Assembly (NCBI GenBank): GCA_036925085.1
Contig: JAUPFP010000001.1
Span: 3,146,001 to 3,210,000, forward strand
From: Brachycybe producta
Taxonomy: Eukaryota; Arthropoda; Diplopoda; Playtdesmida; Andrognathidae
Direction: 5' to 3'
Length of the DNA: 64,000 bases
Shown: piece after piece, positions 44,280 through 55,664 of the stretch
Numbering within the stretch: position 1 is the stretch's first letter
Layout of the letters: each line of letters opens with the position of its first letter
Program-made: the position numbers and the translations under genes
Notes under the pieces: model-generated
Told to the model about the DNA's origin: nothing
The model's input: only the letters and a program-made list of their open reading frames with translations
Databases searched by the model: none

Positions 44280-44815
44280 AGGTTGGATGGGGAGGTTGTG
44301 GAGCGCGTGTTTTGACTTACTATTTAAAAACTAGAAAGTACACTGAAATTTTCTTTTAGCGTTATGTTTATAGGTGAGTTTTCTAGTTTTTTTTTTTATA
44401 AAATTTCATATATTTCTACTGAGCTGTTCAGTTTTTAGACAAATATTTTCTGTTTTTATCTTATGTTACGTGAATGGGGTAGTTGTTGAGCTCGTATTTT
44501 AATTTATAATTTAAAAACTAGATGGTAGACGGACATTTCCTTTTAGTTTTATATTTACAGATGTGTATTCTAGTTTCTTATAAAATTTCATTTATTTTTA
44601 CGAAGTTGTTTAGTTTTTAGAAAAATATTTTGTATTTTGATCTAATCACATTAAGTGATTAGGATGGTTGCAGAGCTCGGGGTTTAAATTTACTACTTAA
44701 AAACTAGAAGGTACACGGAAATTTCCTTTTAGGTTTATGTTTACAGATATGTATTCTAGTTTTTTATAAAAATTTCATTCATTTCTACCCAGCTGTTTAG
44801 TTTTTAGAAAATATA
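44280..44815. repeat. Family M repeat, three tandem copies
   Basis: Three units of about 175 bp, each with GGTTG.GGAGCTCG-like start, TTTAAAAACTAGAAGGTACA and TCATTTATTTCTAC-like blocks ending in TTTAGTTTTTAGAAAATAT. Confidence 0.7.
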
Positions 44816-46035
44816 TTACAATGTACTTAGTATTATAATTTTATCAGAACATCATTGCAACTTCAATCATATATATTGTTCAAAATAAAAGATTTGAAGA
44901 GAGATTTTGTAGGCTAGAAATCGCGACCATGTTTTTTTGTTGTTGGACACATTGCGTCTACGACCATCTCATGGAGCAGCACGTGCACGTGCATAATAAT
45001 TTCCAGTCACTTTAAGAAAAAATCAAAAAAATGAAATTAAAATGATTAATAAGTTGAATGAAGGACATTAATGACATCATTTATTTATTGCATTTTTTTT
45101 TGTGATTTGTAGTTTAATAAACCACAAACAGGAACAAACTTTTAACTATTGTTAACTAATTAACAAGTCCACTTCTTATTCAATGATATTTTCAAACAGA
45201 ATTAAAAGTTACTCTTCTTTTCATTAATTTTTACTAAACACTAAAAGACAAAATGGAAGACAAATTTTTTCTAGTTTTTTTCGTTTTTCAATGAGAGACA
45301 AAAAAATTGCACAAATTGTAATTTTTGTTTTTTTTTGGCATTTTGGCAACAATAATTAAAATTACATTTACAAACAATTCAACAATGCACTTAACTGTTA
45401 TATTTATATTATTTAACCTACTAAAAATGGAATTTATTACATTTAGGCTTAAGTTAACAGTCATTTATCTTTGCTCATTTTTTTCTTGAATAAAGAAAAA
45501 AAAAACAATTAATCTGAATCAACAATTTTTTTTAAGACTAGAAACTTTCAAATTACACTATCGACAAATATACATATAATTCAATTAGAGAGAGATATTT
45601 ATCTTAAATTTTTCATTTTATAAGATTTTTTTTATGGTTAACAAAGACAAACATTTACAAATTTCACAGAAAAATTTACATTCATTTTAAACTTTTTTTT
45701 TATGGATTTCTTTAAAAAAAATCATTTAAAGACTAGAATGATCATTTCAATTTTTTTTTCTTCTTCTAAATAAAATGGAAGACAATTTGATATTTAGGAA
45801 GACATTTTTAATTTTGAGATATAAATGACACTTGGAAGACATTTTGAATCTCACTTAATAAACCCTTTTGACAGTTTTAATTAATATTGGAAGACAATTA
45901 AAAGACAAATCTTTGAAATTTTATGATTAAAAATAATTATATATTATTTTACATAATACATTGAAATGATAAATGTCCATTTGCGGACAGTAAAAGTCCG
46001 TAAACGTAACATTTGAAAAAAAAAAAAATACGTTA
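44816..46035. other. AT-rich intergenic DNA
   Basis: Apart from a fragment of repeat N at 44850-44945, I see nothing supportable. TGGAAGACA words recur through this stretch. Confidence 0.5.
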
Positions 46036-46651
46036 GAATCTCGATTATCCGGATCTCGGTAATTTGGATTTCGTGGTAATCCGAACTTTGAGGTAATTCG
46101 GACTTTAGGGTAATTCATGCTTCCGAATAATCCTAACCTCTGGGTGATATAGACTTCCGGGTAATTTTCATATCCGAGTAATCCTGATTTCTGATTAATA
46201 TAAATGTTTTATTTTAGATTATAAATGTTTGAATTTTAACTTCCGGATAGTGAAGGTTAGAATTACAGTAAGTCGGCGATTTTCTGGATTATCTGGACTT
46301 GTGGGTAATGTTCATTTCCGAGTAATCCTGATTTTCGATTAATATAAATATTTTATTTTAGATTATACTGTGTGTTTTAAGTTTAACTTCCGGATAGTGA
46401 AGGTTAGAATTAAAGTAACGAAAAAGTCGGCGATTTTCCGGATTATCTGGACTTGCGGGTAATGTTCATTTCCGAGTAATCCTGATTTCCGATTAATATA
46501 AATATTTTATTTTAGATTATACTGTGTGTTTGTATTTTAACTTCCGGATAGTGAAGGTTAGAATTACAGTAACAAAAAAGTCGGCTATTTTCCGGATTAT
46601 CTTGGACTTTTGGTAATCCGGACCACAATTTAATCCGGATAATCGAGATTC
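46036..46651. mobile_element. Element with inverted ends and internal tandem repeats
   Basis: GAATCTCGATTATCCGGA at the left is mirrored by TCCGGATAATCGAGATTC at the right. Inside are three direct copies of about 130 bp with TTCCGAGTAATCCTGATTTC and TAACTTCCGGATAGTGAAGG. The terminal sequence resembles pogo/Tigger-type ends; this is an impression. Confidence 0.65.
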
Positions 46652-47152
46652 AATAACAGAAGAAGAAAAAAATTTAAAATAAGCCCAATAAATAACATTT
46701 AGTAAAACTTAAAATATATTCACATATTTCCCACCAATTATGCATATTTTATAGTGATCGCTGATTATTATAGATAATTATATATTATTATAATATTTAT
46801 GATCATAACTACTTATTAATTAGGAGAGAGATAGAGAGAGAGAAAAATGGAAGACTTTTTTTTTGGAGAATAATGTTAATTGTATATATATTACATGTAC
46901 ATATGAATAATGATTAATTAATGTATATTAATATAATATTTCTAAATAATGACCATCACAAATTTTTAAAATGGAAGACAAGACACCAGTTTTTTTTTTG
47001 GAAGACAATTTTTTTAGAAAAGAAATTTCACGAGAAAAAAAAAAACTTCAAAAAAACTAATTTCTAAACTAATTTTTAAGCCTAACTCTAAAGAAACATT
47101 TTCCAAGATGTCTAATTAATTAAAAAAAAATCTAGAGAAAAATTTTATATAA

Positions 47153-47890
47153 TGAGGCTGTATCCGGAAACCAAAAGAAAACAGAAAAGTAGTGTTCGGA
47201 AACAACATTAAAGAAAATAATTTTAATTTGAAAAATTACTCTGCAAAAAAAAAAGGAATAAGTGTTCGGAATCTATGCTAGCGCCACCTACTCTTTTCAA
47301 GAAAACAAGCATCTAATCAACATTTTACTTGCTTTCTTGAGAAGATTAAAATAAATGTGGTGACCTACAGTACTGTGAAGATGGATAAGTAGAAGCCATG
47401 TTTGTACCAATGACTTCCTTTTCTAAGGCTTCATATTTGAGTAGAAAATGACAAAATCAAGCATATCCGGAAATTTAAAGATTTAAAAAAAAAACCAGAA
47501 AAGTAGCATTCGGAAACAACATGTAGGTGGCGCTTCTTTAAAGAGAATAAGTGTTTGAGAACTGTGCTAGCTCAACTAGTAGTTCTCAAGAAAGCAAGCA
47601 AGCATCTACTCCAGCATACTTGATTTCTTGAGAAGATTAAATTGAATATGGTAACATCTAGTGTTAAGATCAGACTGTAAAGAATGTGTATATCTAGACG
47701 CCATATTTGCACCAATAGCCTCCTCCATATGAAGCTTTCTAATGCATCATATTTGAGAAGAAAATGACAAAATCAAGCAGATCCGGAAATTCTTTTCTTT
47801 TTAAAGAATTTTTCTATGAGACCGGGCAATTATCTATCATGATTCTTTACAGCTTAAAGAAATTAGCTTTTAATTTCCGGATACAGCCAA
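47153..47890. mobile_element. Family H element, long copy
   Basis: GGCTGTATCCGGAAACCAAA at the left and TTAATTTCCGGATACAGCC at the right are complementary. The inner part is duplicated (two AAGAAAGCAAGC and TTGAGAAGAAAATGACAAAA blocks). Confidence 0.75.
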
Positions 47891-48597
47891 TAAAATGTAT
47901 CTCTAGAATGATGCTACTTTAATTAAGATATCTAATAGACACATTTGTTGCATTTTTGCGACCTTTAAAGCAGCGATCACACTAGCTATTTTTTTCTTGC
48001 AAGATTCCTGTGCAAGAAATAAGTCAAAAATTCTTGTGAATCTTGTAGAGTTTCTTGCAAAAAAAAAAAGCCCCCAAAAAATCAGCGTTGCAAGAAACCA
48101 CAATATTCTTGCCAAGACAACATTGACACAACAATTGCAATTAATCCAAGGACCCATTGCAGTGAATCTTGCTTTAAATATTACCAAATGGGATCGGTGC
48201 TTTTAGGTTTACAAACTCACATCAAGTAATGGTCTTTAATGGATACCTTTTTTTTAAATCTTAAAACTGATATGATGGGTCCACGTAACCCGCTTTTTTT
48301 AATTATACATTCAACATTATGAATTATTTGGTTTGGTTTTAGCCTCAAACAAGTCTAATGAAATTTTTCATTGACTTTAGCTTCTTCTGAAATAAAATTT
48401 ACATAAAATGAAGTTTTTAATTGATCAATTTTTTTTTAGAAAAAAAAAGTGGTCAATCGTCAAAAGTGGCCAGTGGTCAGTCGTCAAAAGTAGTTGCTAA
48501 AGAGGAGACCCTCACCCTCGAACATAGGCCTACTAGATTCAGAAATTCTTAACCTTTTGTTTTTCCCTTCTACCTCCATTAAGAGGAACTTTAATTA

Positions 48598-48802
48598 AGT
48601 TGGCTTCACGTGAACCACTCGGTGGCGCCACTGAATCATAAGAAAAATTGTGTGAATAATTGATATAACCTTTTTTTGTGGTACAGTGGTCGCCACTGTG
48701 GTGAGGTGGTAGCTTGTAAACACCTATTATGTAACTATAGTGGGGTCTGCTAAAAACGACTAATTTTTGTGGCGCCACAAAGTGGTTCGTGTGAAGCTAG
48801 CC
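48598..48802. mobile_element. Foldback element J
   Basis: TTGGCTTCACGTGAACCACT and GGTGGCGCCAC at the left are mirrored by GTGGCGCCACAAAGTGGTTC and GTGTGAAGCTAGCC at the right. A longer relative spans about 50660-51555. Confidence 0.65.
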
Positions 48803-48843
48803 TTTAATGTTTCTAAACCCATTTCCCCTCAAGAAGATTTAAA

Positions 48844-48849
48844 TTTATT
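48844..48849 (-). terminator. Candidate polyadenylation signal of VGAT
   Basis: AATAAA on the minus strand, about 175 bases past the VGAT stop codon. Confidence 0.45.
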
Positions 48850-49023
48850 TTCAATATAATTTGAATTTGTTTGCATAATTATAGTTAAGTTTTTATCAGA
48901 TAATTTTTGATGGAGGCATTTGGAGCGCCACGGGCCCGCGCCCGGATGAAATTGGGGCGGAAGTGGGGGGTGGGTGGGGGGAAATACTCTTTCTCTCTCT
49001 AAATTGGTTAAGAAACCCTGAAA

Positions 49024-52000
49024 CTAGACCATCATATGCGGTATTTTGATGTGATAAGCCCTTTTGAGAGCGCGCCCTGAATAATAAATTCCTATAGAGC
49101 CAACAATGGCGCCAAGACAAATAATGAACACATCCAGACTGATAATGTACCACTGAAGAGTGTCCCACTTGAGGCGCAGATGAAAATAAGCGGGCCAAAC
49201 AAAAGAGAGCATGGTGCCCGTGAAACTACCAATGAAACCCATAAGAATTGCAAAATGTGGAATCGAAATGGCCATCATGATTGTGAAAAAGACAAGGGCC
49301 AAACGAAGCGCCAAACCCCACACTTTAAGCATTCCGTCGAGCGCAAAGCATGATGGGAAGGGCGTCTGAGGCGCGCCACGAAAAAAGGAATTCTCGACGA
49401 GATCAAGAGCAGCGTAAAAGGGTAACGGATAAGAAAGAAGCGCCTTGACCACCAGAATCAAATTGACCAATGTCTTGAATCCAGGTGACTGAAGGTTATT
49501 GGTGATGACGTCATCGGTGTCATCGGCGTACACCAGATACGCAACGTAGGCGAAGACGGCCTTGAAGATCGCCGCGGCCACGTGGCTCCAATCGAGCATC
49601 CGATTGAACTTAGATCGATCTCGAAGCGAACCCTCCAATGTTGGCAAAAAAATATGGGAGGTGTAACTGAAGACAACGATTCCTAAGGAAATGGGAAACG
49701 TGTAGATATCGATGCGGACGTGGACCTTATCGAATGCCCAATCGCCAGCTCTGGTCAAGCAATAGCCAATGATGATGACGTTGATGAAAAAATGGGCCAC
49801 CGTGTTCCAGAAGGATAGAAATGAAACGGAACGGAGGGATTTGAGGAAGGCGCACGGCAATATAAACATGCCGCAAATCATCATCCATGATAATTGGTCG
49901 ATGGAGCCCTCGGGAAAACTTCCCTGCATCAGATCGCCTGTGAGGACCACGTACAGGATGCACGTCATAAGCAACTCGATCATCTGAGCGCAATGAACGA
50001 TTTTACCGCCGTATTTTTCGCCAAAACATACTTCGGCTATGGCCACATACGAATCTCGGACACGAACTTTTTCACCTCGTTCGTCAATTTCGTACAAACA
50101 TTCGACAAGAATTTTACCCGTGTGACAACAGATGTATGCCACGAATACCATTGCAAAAATGCCCAAGTAGCCACCGTTTTTCACGGCGAATGGCAGCGAC
50201 ACAATAAACATTCCCTGTGAAAAAATATACAAAACAAGAATGTTTTCTTGTTGTTGTTAAAATACTAGAAAAAACAAAAAGAAATTTGGCAAATTAAAGA
50301 AAATACAGAAAAATATAAACGTCCGGCAACCATATTTTGCAAGAAAAAGAATCAAGCATATCCGGAAATTCTTTTCTTTTCAAGAATTTAGGTCTATCTA
50401 GAAGGAAGAGCAGCTGACTCTTTCTAGATTCTTTAAAAACATCAAAAAATAGGCTTTAGTTTCCGGATACAGCCGGTTGCGTATCTCTGCAAATTATTAC
50501 CGAACGCACACCTGCGCCAATAAGCGCCGAACTGAATAACCACCACATTTTTGGCGCCAAAAATTAAAGAAGCGCAAAATTGAATCAAAAAAAAAAATTT
50601 CAATTTTGCGCTTCTTTCATTTTTGGCGTTTATTCAGCGCTACACAAAAAAATTCCAATAAGCCGTACTTCACACGGACCACTCTGTGTCGCCACAAAAA
50701 AATGTTCGGGGGGGGGGGGGTTAGTTAGACTATTGATTTACTTAGGATGTGTTCAAAGCGAACCACCGCCACCGGTTTTTTTTTTATTTGAAGATTGTTT
50801 TCGAGTTCAGCCACCAGTGGCGAACACGGACCACCAATGAAAAACAATGCAATGTTGTCAGTGGTGGCCACTGGTATGACCTTGATCGCCATTGACAAAA
50901 TTGCGTTGTTCGACACTTGTGGCTGAACTCGAACACTTTTCGCTACTGTGATACACACAAAAAAAAACCGGTGGCGGTGGCTTTTTGTGAACAATGGAAC
51001 TTTGTATTCAATGGTCAGCTAAAAACGACCACTTTATGTGGCGACACAAAAAGTTGTGCCACCTAGTGGTTGACGCAGCTTGCTTCACAACTACCACCAC
51101 CATTTTAAAAGAATAGAATGTAAACAGTGGTGGTCACTAGTGTTCGGATTTTTATGCAAAATCAAGCAAATGTTTCTCAATCTGTGGCTCGAGAGCCAAT
51201 TGTGAAGTAACAATCTCGTTTAGATCAATCAACAATTCTGACTAGAGGCTAGAACTCTAGTTGACAACTTCTAGTTCTAGTAAGACATCTAGCCTCTAAC
51301 CAGCCTTTTTGATTAGAAAAAAGCAAAAAAAAATGCAGTTGCTCTAATGATGATAATTGGCACTTGAGCCACAGATTGAGAAAACATTTGCTTTGATTTT
51401 GCATACAAATCCGAGCTCTATTGATCACCATTGACAAACAGGGCGGTGGTCGCCACTTTTTGGTTGTACTCGTAAACACTCTATGTAACGTAGAGTCAGC
51501 TAAAACCGACCACTATATGTGGCGACACAAAAATAATGGAGCGTGTGAACCGGGCTAATTCACGAGAGTGCTGCAAAGATGCTTGCAGTGATTGCCTGTA
51601 CACAGGATGATCTGCTTTTTTTAAAAAAAAAAAATAAAAATGGCACAAATGCCCCTAATGGGCCTTTTGGGCCCCTAATGTTACCTGTATGGCATTGGTA
51701 ACGTTCCATCCGGCCTGCCATTCCGATATCCTATGTCTTGGATCACCAAACTCTCCACATCCTTCCAGATTTAACTCATTTGCAAATCCGAACTCATCAT
51801 CATCTGGTATCAGATCTCCGTTCATTTTGATGCCAACCCCCTGACCATCAGCTCCTCCACCAGATTCTTCACCAAAACTGGTCATATATGTCCCACCACC
51901 ACCCCTTTCCATTGGCCCACCACCTCCTTCTCTAAAGGCGGCCATTTCTGTATCTCTGGCCTGATGACCATATTTTGCAAAATGAATTTTTTCATCACGT

Positions 52001-52089
52001 TCTGTACAGGGTGGTATTATTTCGCGAAATGTTTCCCAGGCCGCTTTCATTTGCGGAACGTATTTTTGATAATCGAATGGTAATGGCAT
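49024..52089 (-). CDS. SLC32A1: Vesicular inhibitory amino-acid transporter (VGAT/VIAAT)
   Basis: Two exons: 52089-51685 and 50214-49024 (minus strand), joined in phase 0 (NVTNAIQ / GMFIVSLPF) into 531 residues; human VGAT has 525. The join recreates the SLC32 signature around WNVTNAIQGMF. Further matches are GGYLGIFAMVF, CCHTGKILVECLYE, VRVRDSYVAIAE, MTCILYVVLTGDLM, GIVVFSYTSHIFLPTLEGS and ALLSYPLPFYAALDLVE. The first 125 residues are a cytosolic, acidic and Gly-rich tail; nine or so membrane helices follow, and the C-terminus is short and basic. The protein loads GABA and glycine into synaptic vesicles using the proton gradient. It lies downstream of and in the same direction as the tetraspanin gene, but nothing suggests a shared transcript. 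The single intron is filled with family H, J and D repeats. Confidence 0.97.
50310..50478. mobile_element. Family H element in the VGAT intron
   Basis: Only the right part is clear: AAGCATATCCGGAAATTC, then CTTTAGTTTCCGGATACAGC. Confidence 0.5.
50515..50640. repeat. Small inverted repeat in the VGAT intron
   Basis: GCGCCAAAAATTAAAGAAGC with GCAAAATTGAA is mirrored by TTCAATTTTGCGCTTCTTTC and TTTTTGGCG around an A-rich loop. Confidence 0.65.
50660..51555. mobile_element. Family J-related element with nested family D copy
   Basis: ACTTCACACGGACCACT and GTGTCGCCACAAAA at the left; TATGTGGCGACACAAAA and GTGTGAACCGGGCTAAT at the right. CACCGCCACCGG and CCGGTGGCGGTGG pair inside. The family D element at 51139-51420 interrupts it. 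Confidence 0.55.
51139..51420. mobile_element. Family D foldback element in the VGAT intron
   Basis: TTCGGATTTTTATGCAAAAT to GCATACAAATCCGAGCTCT, with the AGAGGCTAGAACTC / GTCTTACT-type inner arms. Confidence 0.7.
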
Positions 52090-52821
52090 GTTGATAACCG
52101 GTTATCAAATATTAAATATTTTTTTTTTTATAATATTGTCTGTTCAGAAAAGTGGACTGATGGTAACAGGGTCAACAATGACACAATAAAACACACAGAT
52201 ATTTAATTTAATTGTTGTTTTTTTCTTCTCAAATTTAAAAATTTTCACACGTTTAAAATATGAAGTTAATTCTATTTTTTGTAAACATCGTTTCAAAATT
52301 TAAAATGTAATTAGTTGTAATTATTGATTTTTTTTATTAAAAAAAAAGTTAATTAAGTCAAATTTCGGAAGATGGAAAGGAAGTTGGCAACAAATTGAAC
52401 GGAGTTTGCGAACCAAACAATTTAATCTGGATTTTGACCAAACAATCTACAAAAAAAAAAGAACAAAAAAATTTATTAAAACTTGTTTTTTTTTTAGAAT
52501 TAATGCAAATAAAATTTGCATATATATCTAATTAAATATGCAAAAATTTAATTTCTATGTTTTAAGCTAGTTTTTAATGTAAAAATGTCCATCAAACTCT
52601 TTTGTTTATTCAGTCTTTGTGGATTTTTAGAAACTAGAAAGGTAGTTTCATCATTTAAGAGGGTATTTTCATTTTTGTTATCTTCTAAAATAAAGTTTTT
52701 GGTGTCAATTTAAAAATTAACCCAAGTGTTTTAGAAACTAGAAGGGTAGTTCCATCATTTAGGAGAGTATTTTCATTTTTGATATCTTTTAAAATAAACT
52801 TTTTATGTGAGTTTGAAACTA

Positions 52822-53129
52822 ATACCTTGTACACACACATGAGTTAAATGAATTCAAATTAAATGTGTTTAGGTGAAATATACGGAATCCAGTTAAGGAC
52901 ATGAACACCAAATAAAAATTAACTTTATTATTAATATTTTAAATTGAAAATCTAATTCAATATTTTGTTAATAGTTTAATTATATTTAAGTATTAACTCA
53001 ATTATTTTCAGATTAATTAACTGAATAAATTGAATTCGACATATTATGTTTGTTTGTCCTTCACAGGGCTCTGTAGAACACATTTATTATTTAAATGCAT
53101 TTAAATTATCTAGTGTGTATTAGATATTA
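52822..53129. mobile_element. Family K element
   Basis: ATACCTTGTACACACACATG at the left; GTGTGTATTAGATATTA at the right; nearly identical to 60398-60706 over its whole length. Confidence 0.7.
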
Positions 53130-53294
53130 CTCAACTTTAAAAAAAAATGTAACTAGAATTACAATTACCAAATTATAAATATTATTAAAATAATATGAAT
53201 TATATATGCAAAATAATTTTATAATTACTAAAAAAATTAATTACAAGCTTATTTGAATTAGATTAAGTGATTATTAATATAAAAACCAAAGTAA

Positions 53295-53402
53295 TTCCAT
53301 AAGTAATTTAAAAGGTAATTTGAAAAGTAATTTAAAAAGTAATTTAAAAAGTAATTTAAAAAGTAATTTAAAAAGTAATTTAAAAAGTAATTTGAAAAGT
53401 TA
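53295..53402. repeat. 12-bp tandem array
   Basis: About eight copies of AAAAGTAATTTA. The open Lys-Ser-Asn-Leu frame across it is a by-product. Confidence 0.85.
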
Positions 53403-54299
53403 TTGTTTTTTTCATTTTTCAATCAAAATTAATTTAAAAGTAATTTTCAAAACAATTAAAAAGCAATTTAAAGTAAATACATTTTATAAAAAAATGAAAA
53501 ATGAAATTATTTACAATTATAAATTGTACAAGTTTAACAAAAGTAATGTGAGTAATTAGTATAATTGCTAATTACTTGACAAAAATTAATTTAATTACAT
53601 TACATTTTTTTTTACTTTTTTAGAAAATTATTTCTCAATTAAAATCTCAAAAAAAAAATCTCCTAATGGATCTGATTTAAATTGAATCTGAATTATTTTT
53701 TCCATTTAAAATGGATGAAAATGGAAGGATTTTTTTTTTCAACTTTAAGGATCGATATTTTTCTTATATTGGTAACAAATCGTTTAATTGTATCGATTAG
53801 TTTAATAAAAAAAATCCAAAAGAAGCTAAAGAAGAAGAAGAAGAAAAAATCAATGAAAATAAAAAAAATATATATGAATTTTATTAAAAAAAAACCCTAA
53901 AAATATTTAATTGTAATTAAGTAAAATAATAAAATCAAATAAAAATAAACCAATTTTACTAACAGTTAAGCTATATTCACATGATTGTTGTGATAAATAC
54001 TGAATTATTAGAAGCAAGAGATGAAAATGACGGCCATCTTTGAATTTAAGCCTAACCTATAAAACATAATCATCCTGTCAATTAGCCTCATCCATGTCAC
54101 CCTAGACAACAAAAAAGCCTCCAAAATAGAAGAAGATGGAAAAAATTGCATCTAAAAGATGCTCAAATAAAAATCTTAATTATTTTATATTACAACAAAA
54201 TTAAATTAAAATATATATTATTAATAATAGAATTATTATAATAAATTTTTTTCAAAACGTACCCGTTTGATGTTGGACCCAAATTGACCTGGGCCAAAA

Positions 54300-54416
54300 T
54301 TGCTGTTCTTTGCACTTTGACAAAGAATCGGTAGAGGGCGCTTTTATCTATTTGGTTTTCGTTCTTTGCACTTTTACAAAAAAAAATCGGTAGAGGGCGC
54401 TCTTATCTATTTGGAT
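54300..54416. repeat. Two direct copies of a 57-bp unit
   Basis: TTCTTTGCACTTT, ACAAA and then ATCGGTAGAGGGCGCT and TTATCTATTTGG occur twice in direct order. TGACGTCA lies nearby at 54602-54609. Confidence 0.75.
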
Positions 54417-55059
54417 ATTCTTTTGAAATGCATGCAATTTTCCAAACCCTCTCTCTCCCCCCCCCCCCACCTCTCTCTTAAATGCATTCATCATCATTTG
54501 AAGAAAAAAAAATCCAAAAAGCATCCTTCTGGAATTGAGAGGCTCGCATGCAGCCTTTTGCACACATTTGAAGAAGAAAAATAGGGGTCACCTTCAAACT
54601 GTGACGTCATTACTCTGCTAGCAGTGTTGCCAGTAGAGTGTGTTTTTCTTGCTTGAGTTAATTAAAAGAGAAATAAAAACTTGAGTTTAATATTTAAAAA
54701 AATAATTATATTGTTTAATGCAAATTAATTGCAACAAAAAATGGCGAAATTATAGACTAAAAATCTAAAATTATACCTAAACATTATCAGCAATTGTTTT
54801 TTTTTTTATTATAGAATTTCTGAACAAGGGGGACGACACACACACACAGAGGGCATAGCATATAAATGCGGATAAATTATTATCCGCATTTTAATTTTAT
54901 TGCCTGAGTGTTCAAGTAAAACGCGGATAAAAAGTAGAATGGCTTGCCATAAATTTCCTGCTGTTGTGAATCTTGATGAATCTTTGTGAATCTCCGTACA
55001 TGATTTTCTTTTATGTCGTCTCTCTTAGATCTGAATGATTTATTTAATTTTTTCAATTT

Positions 55060-55495
55060 TTTCAATTTTTTTCAATTTTATCAATTTTATCAGAGTTTTA
55101 TCGGAGTTTTATCAGAGTTTTATCAGAGTTTTATCAGAGTTTTATCAGAGTTTTATCAGAATTTTATCAGAATTTTATCAGAATTTTATCAGAATTTTAT
55201 CAGAATTTTATCAGAATTTTATCAGAATTTTATCAGAATTTTATCAGAATTTTATCAGAATTTTATCAGAATTTTATCAGAATTTTATCCATTTTATCCA
55301 TTTTATCAGAATTTTATCCATTTTATTCATTTTACCAATTTTATCAATTTTATCAATTTTATCAATTTTATCAATTTTATCAATTTTATCAATTTTATCA
55401 ATTTTTATCAATTTTATCAATTTTATCAATTTTATCAATTTTATCAATTTTATCAATTTTATCGATTTTATCAATTTTATCAATTTTATCAATTT
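55060..55495. repeat. Paired 11-bp and 10-bp tandem arrays
   Basis: About 20 copies of AGAATTTTATC (earlier ones AGAGTTTTATC), then about 17 copies of CAATTTTATC. Because 10 and 11 are not multiples of three, all frames stay open and give false Phe/Tyr/Ile-rich proteins. Confidence 0.92.
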
Positions 55496-55664
55496 AAACA
55501 ATAATCTTTTTTTTGTTGTTTCAAAATAATAAATTTTAATACATCTTTGAACACTTTTACATTCAGAAAAAAAAAATATATAAAAAAATATCTTAATTGG
55601 CCATATTTGTTTTGTCTTACTTATGCAACTTCCCACCAGGTGTCGTTTTATTCCAGGTATATTT

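Noticed and set aside
49500-49515. TGACGTCA inside the VGAT gene.
   Set aside because: It encodes the Asp-Asp-Val segment of the transporter and is explained by coding.
52367-54300. Exon-like minus-strand pieces at 52367-52449 (acceptor plus a frame ending in a stop) and about 54262-54300 (frame with donor GTACGT).
   Set aside because: The tetraspanin already has its TM4 and tail at 55665-55781, and the two pieces do not join in frame. At best they are untranslated exons of VGAT.
55013-55529. Three open frames of 146-164 residues rich in Phe, Tyr and Ile.
   Set aside because: They are by-products of 10- and 11-bp stop-free tandem repeats.
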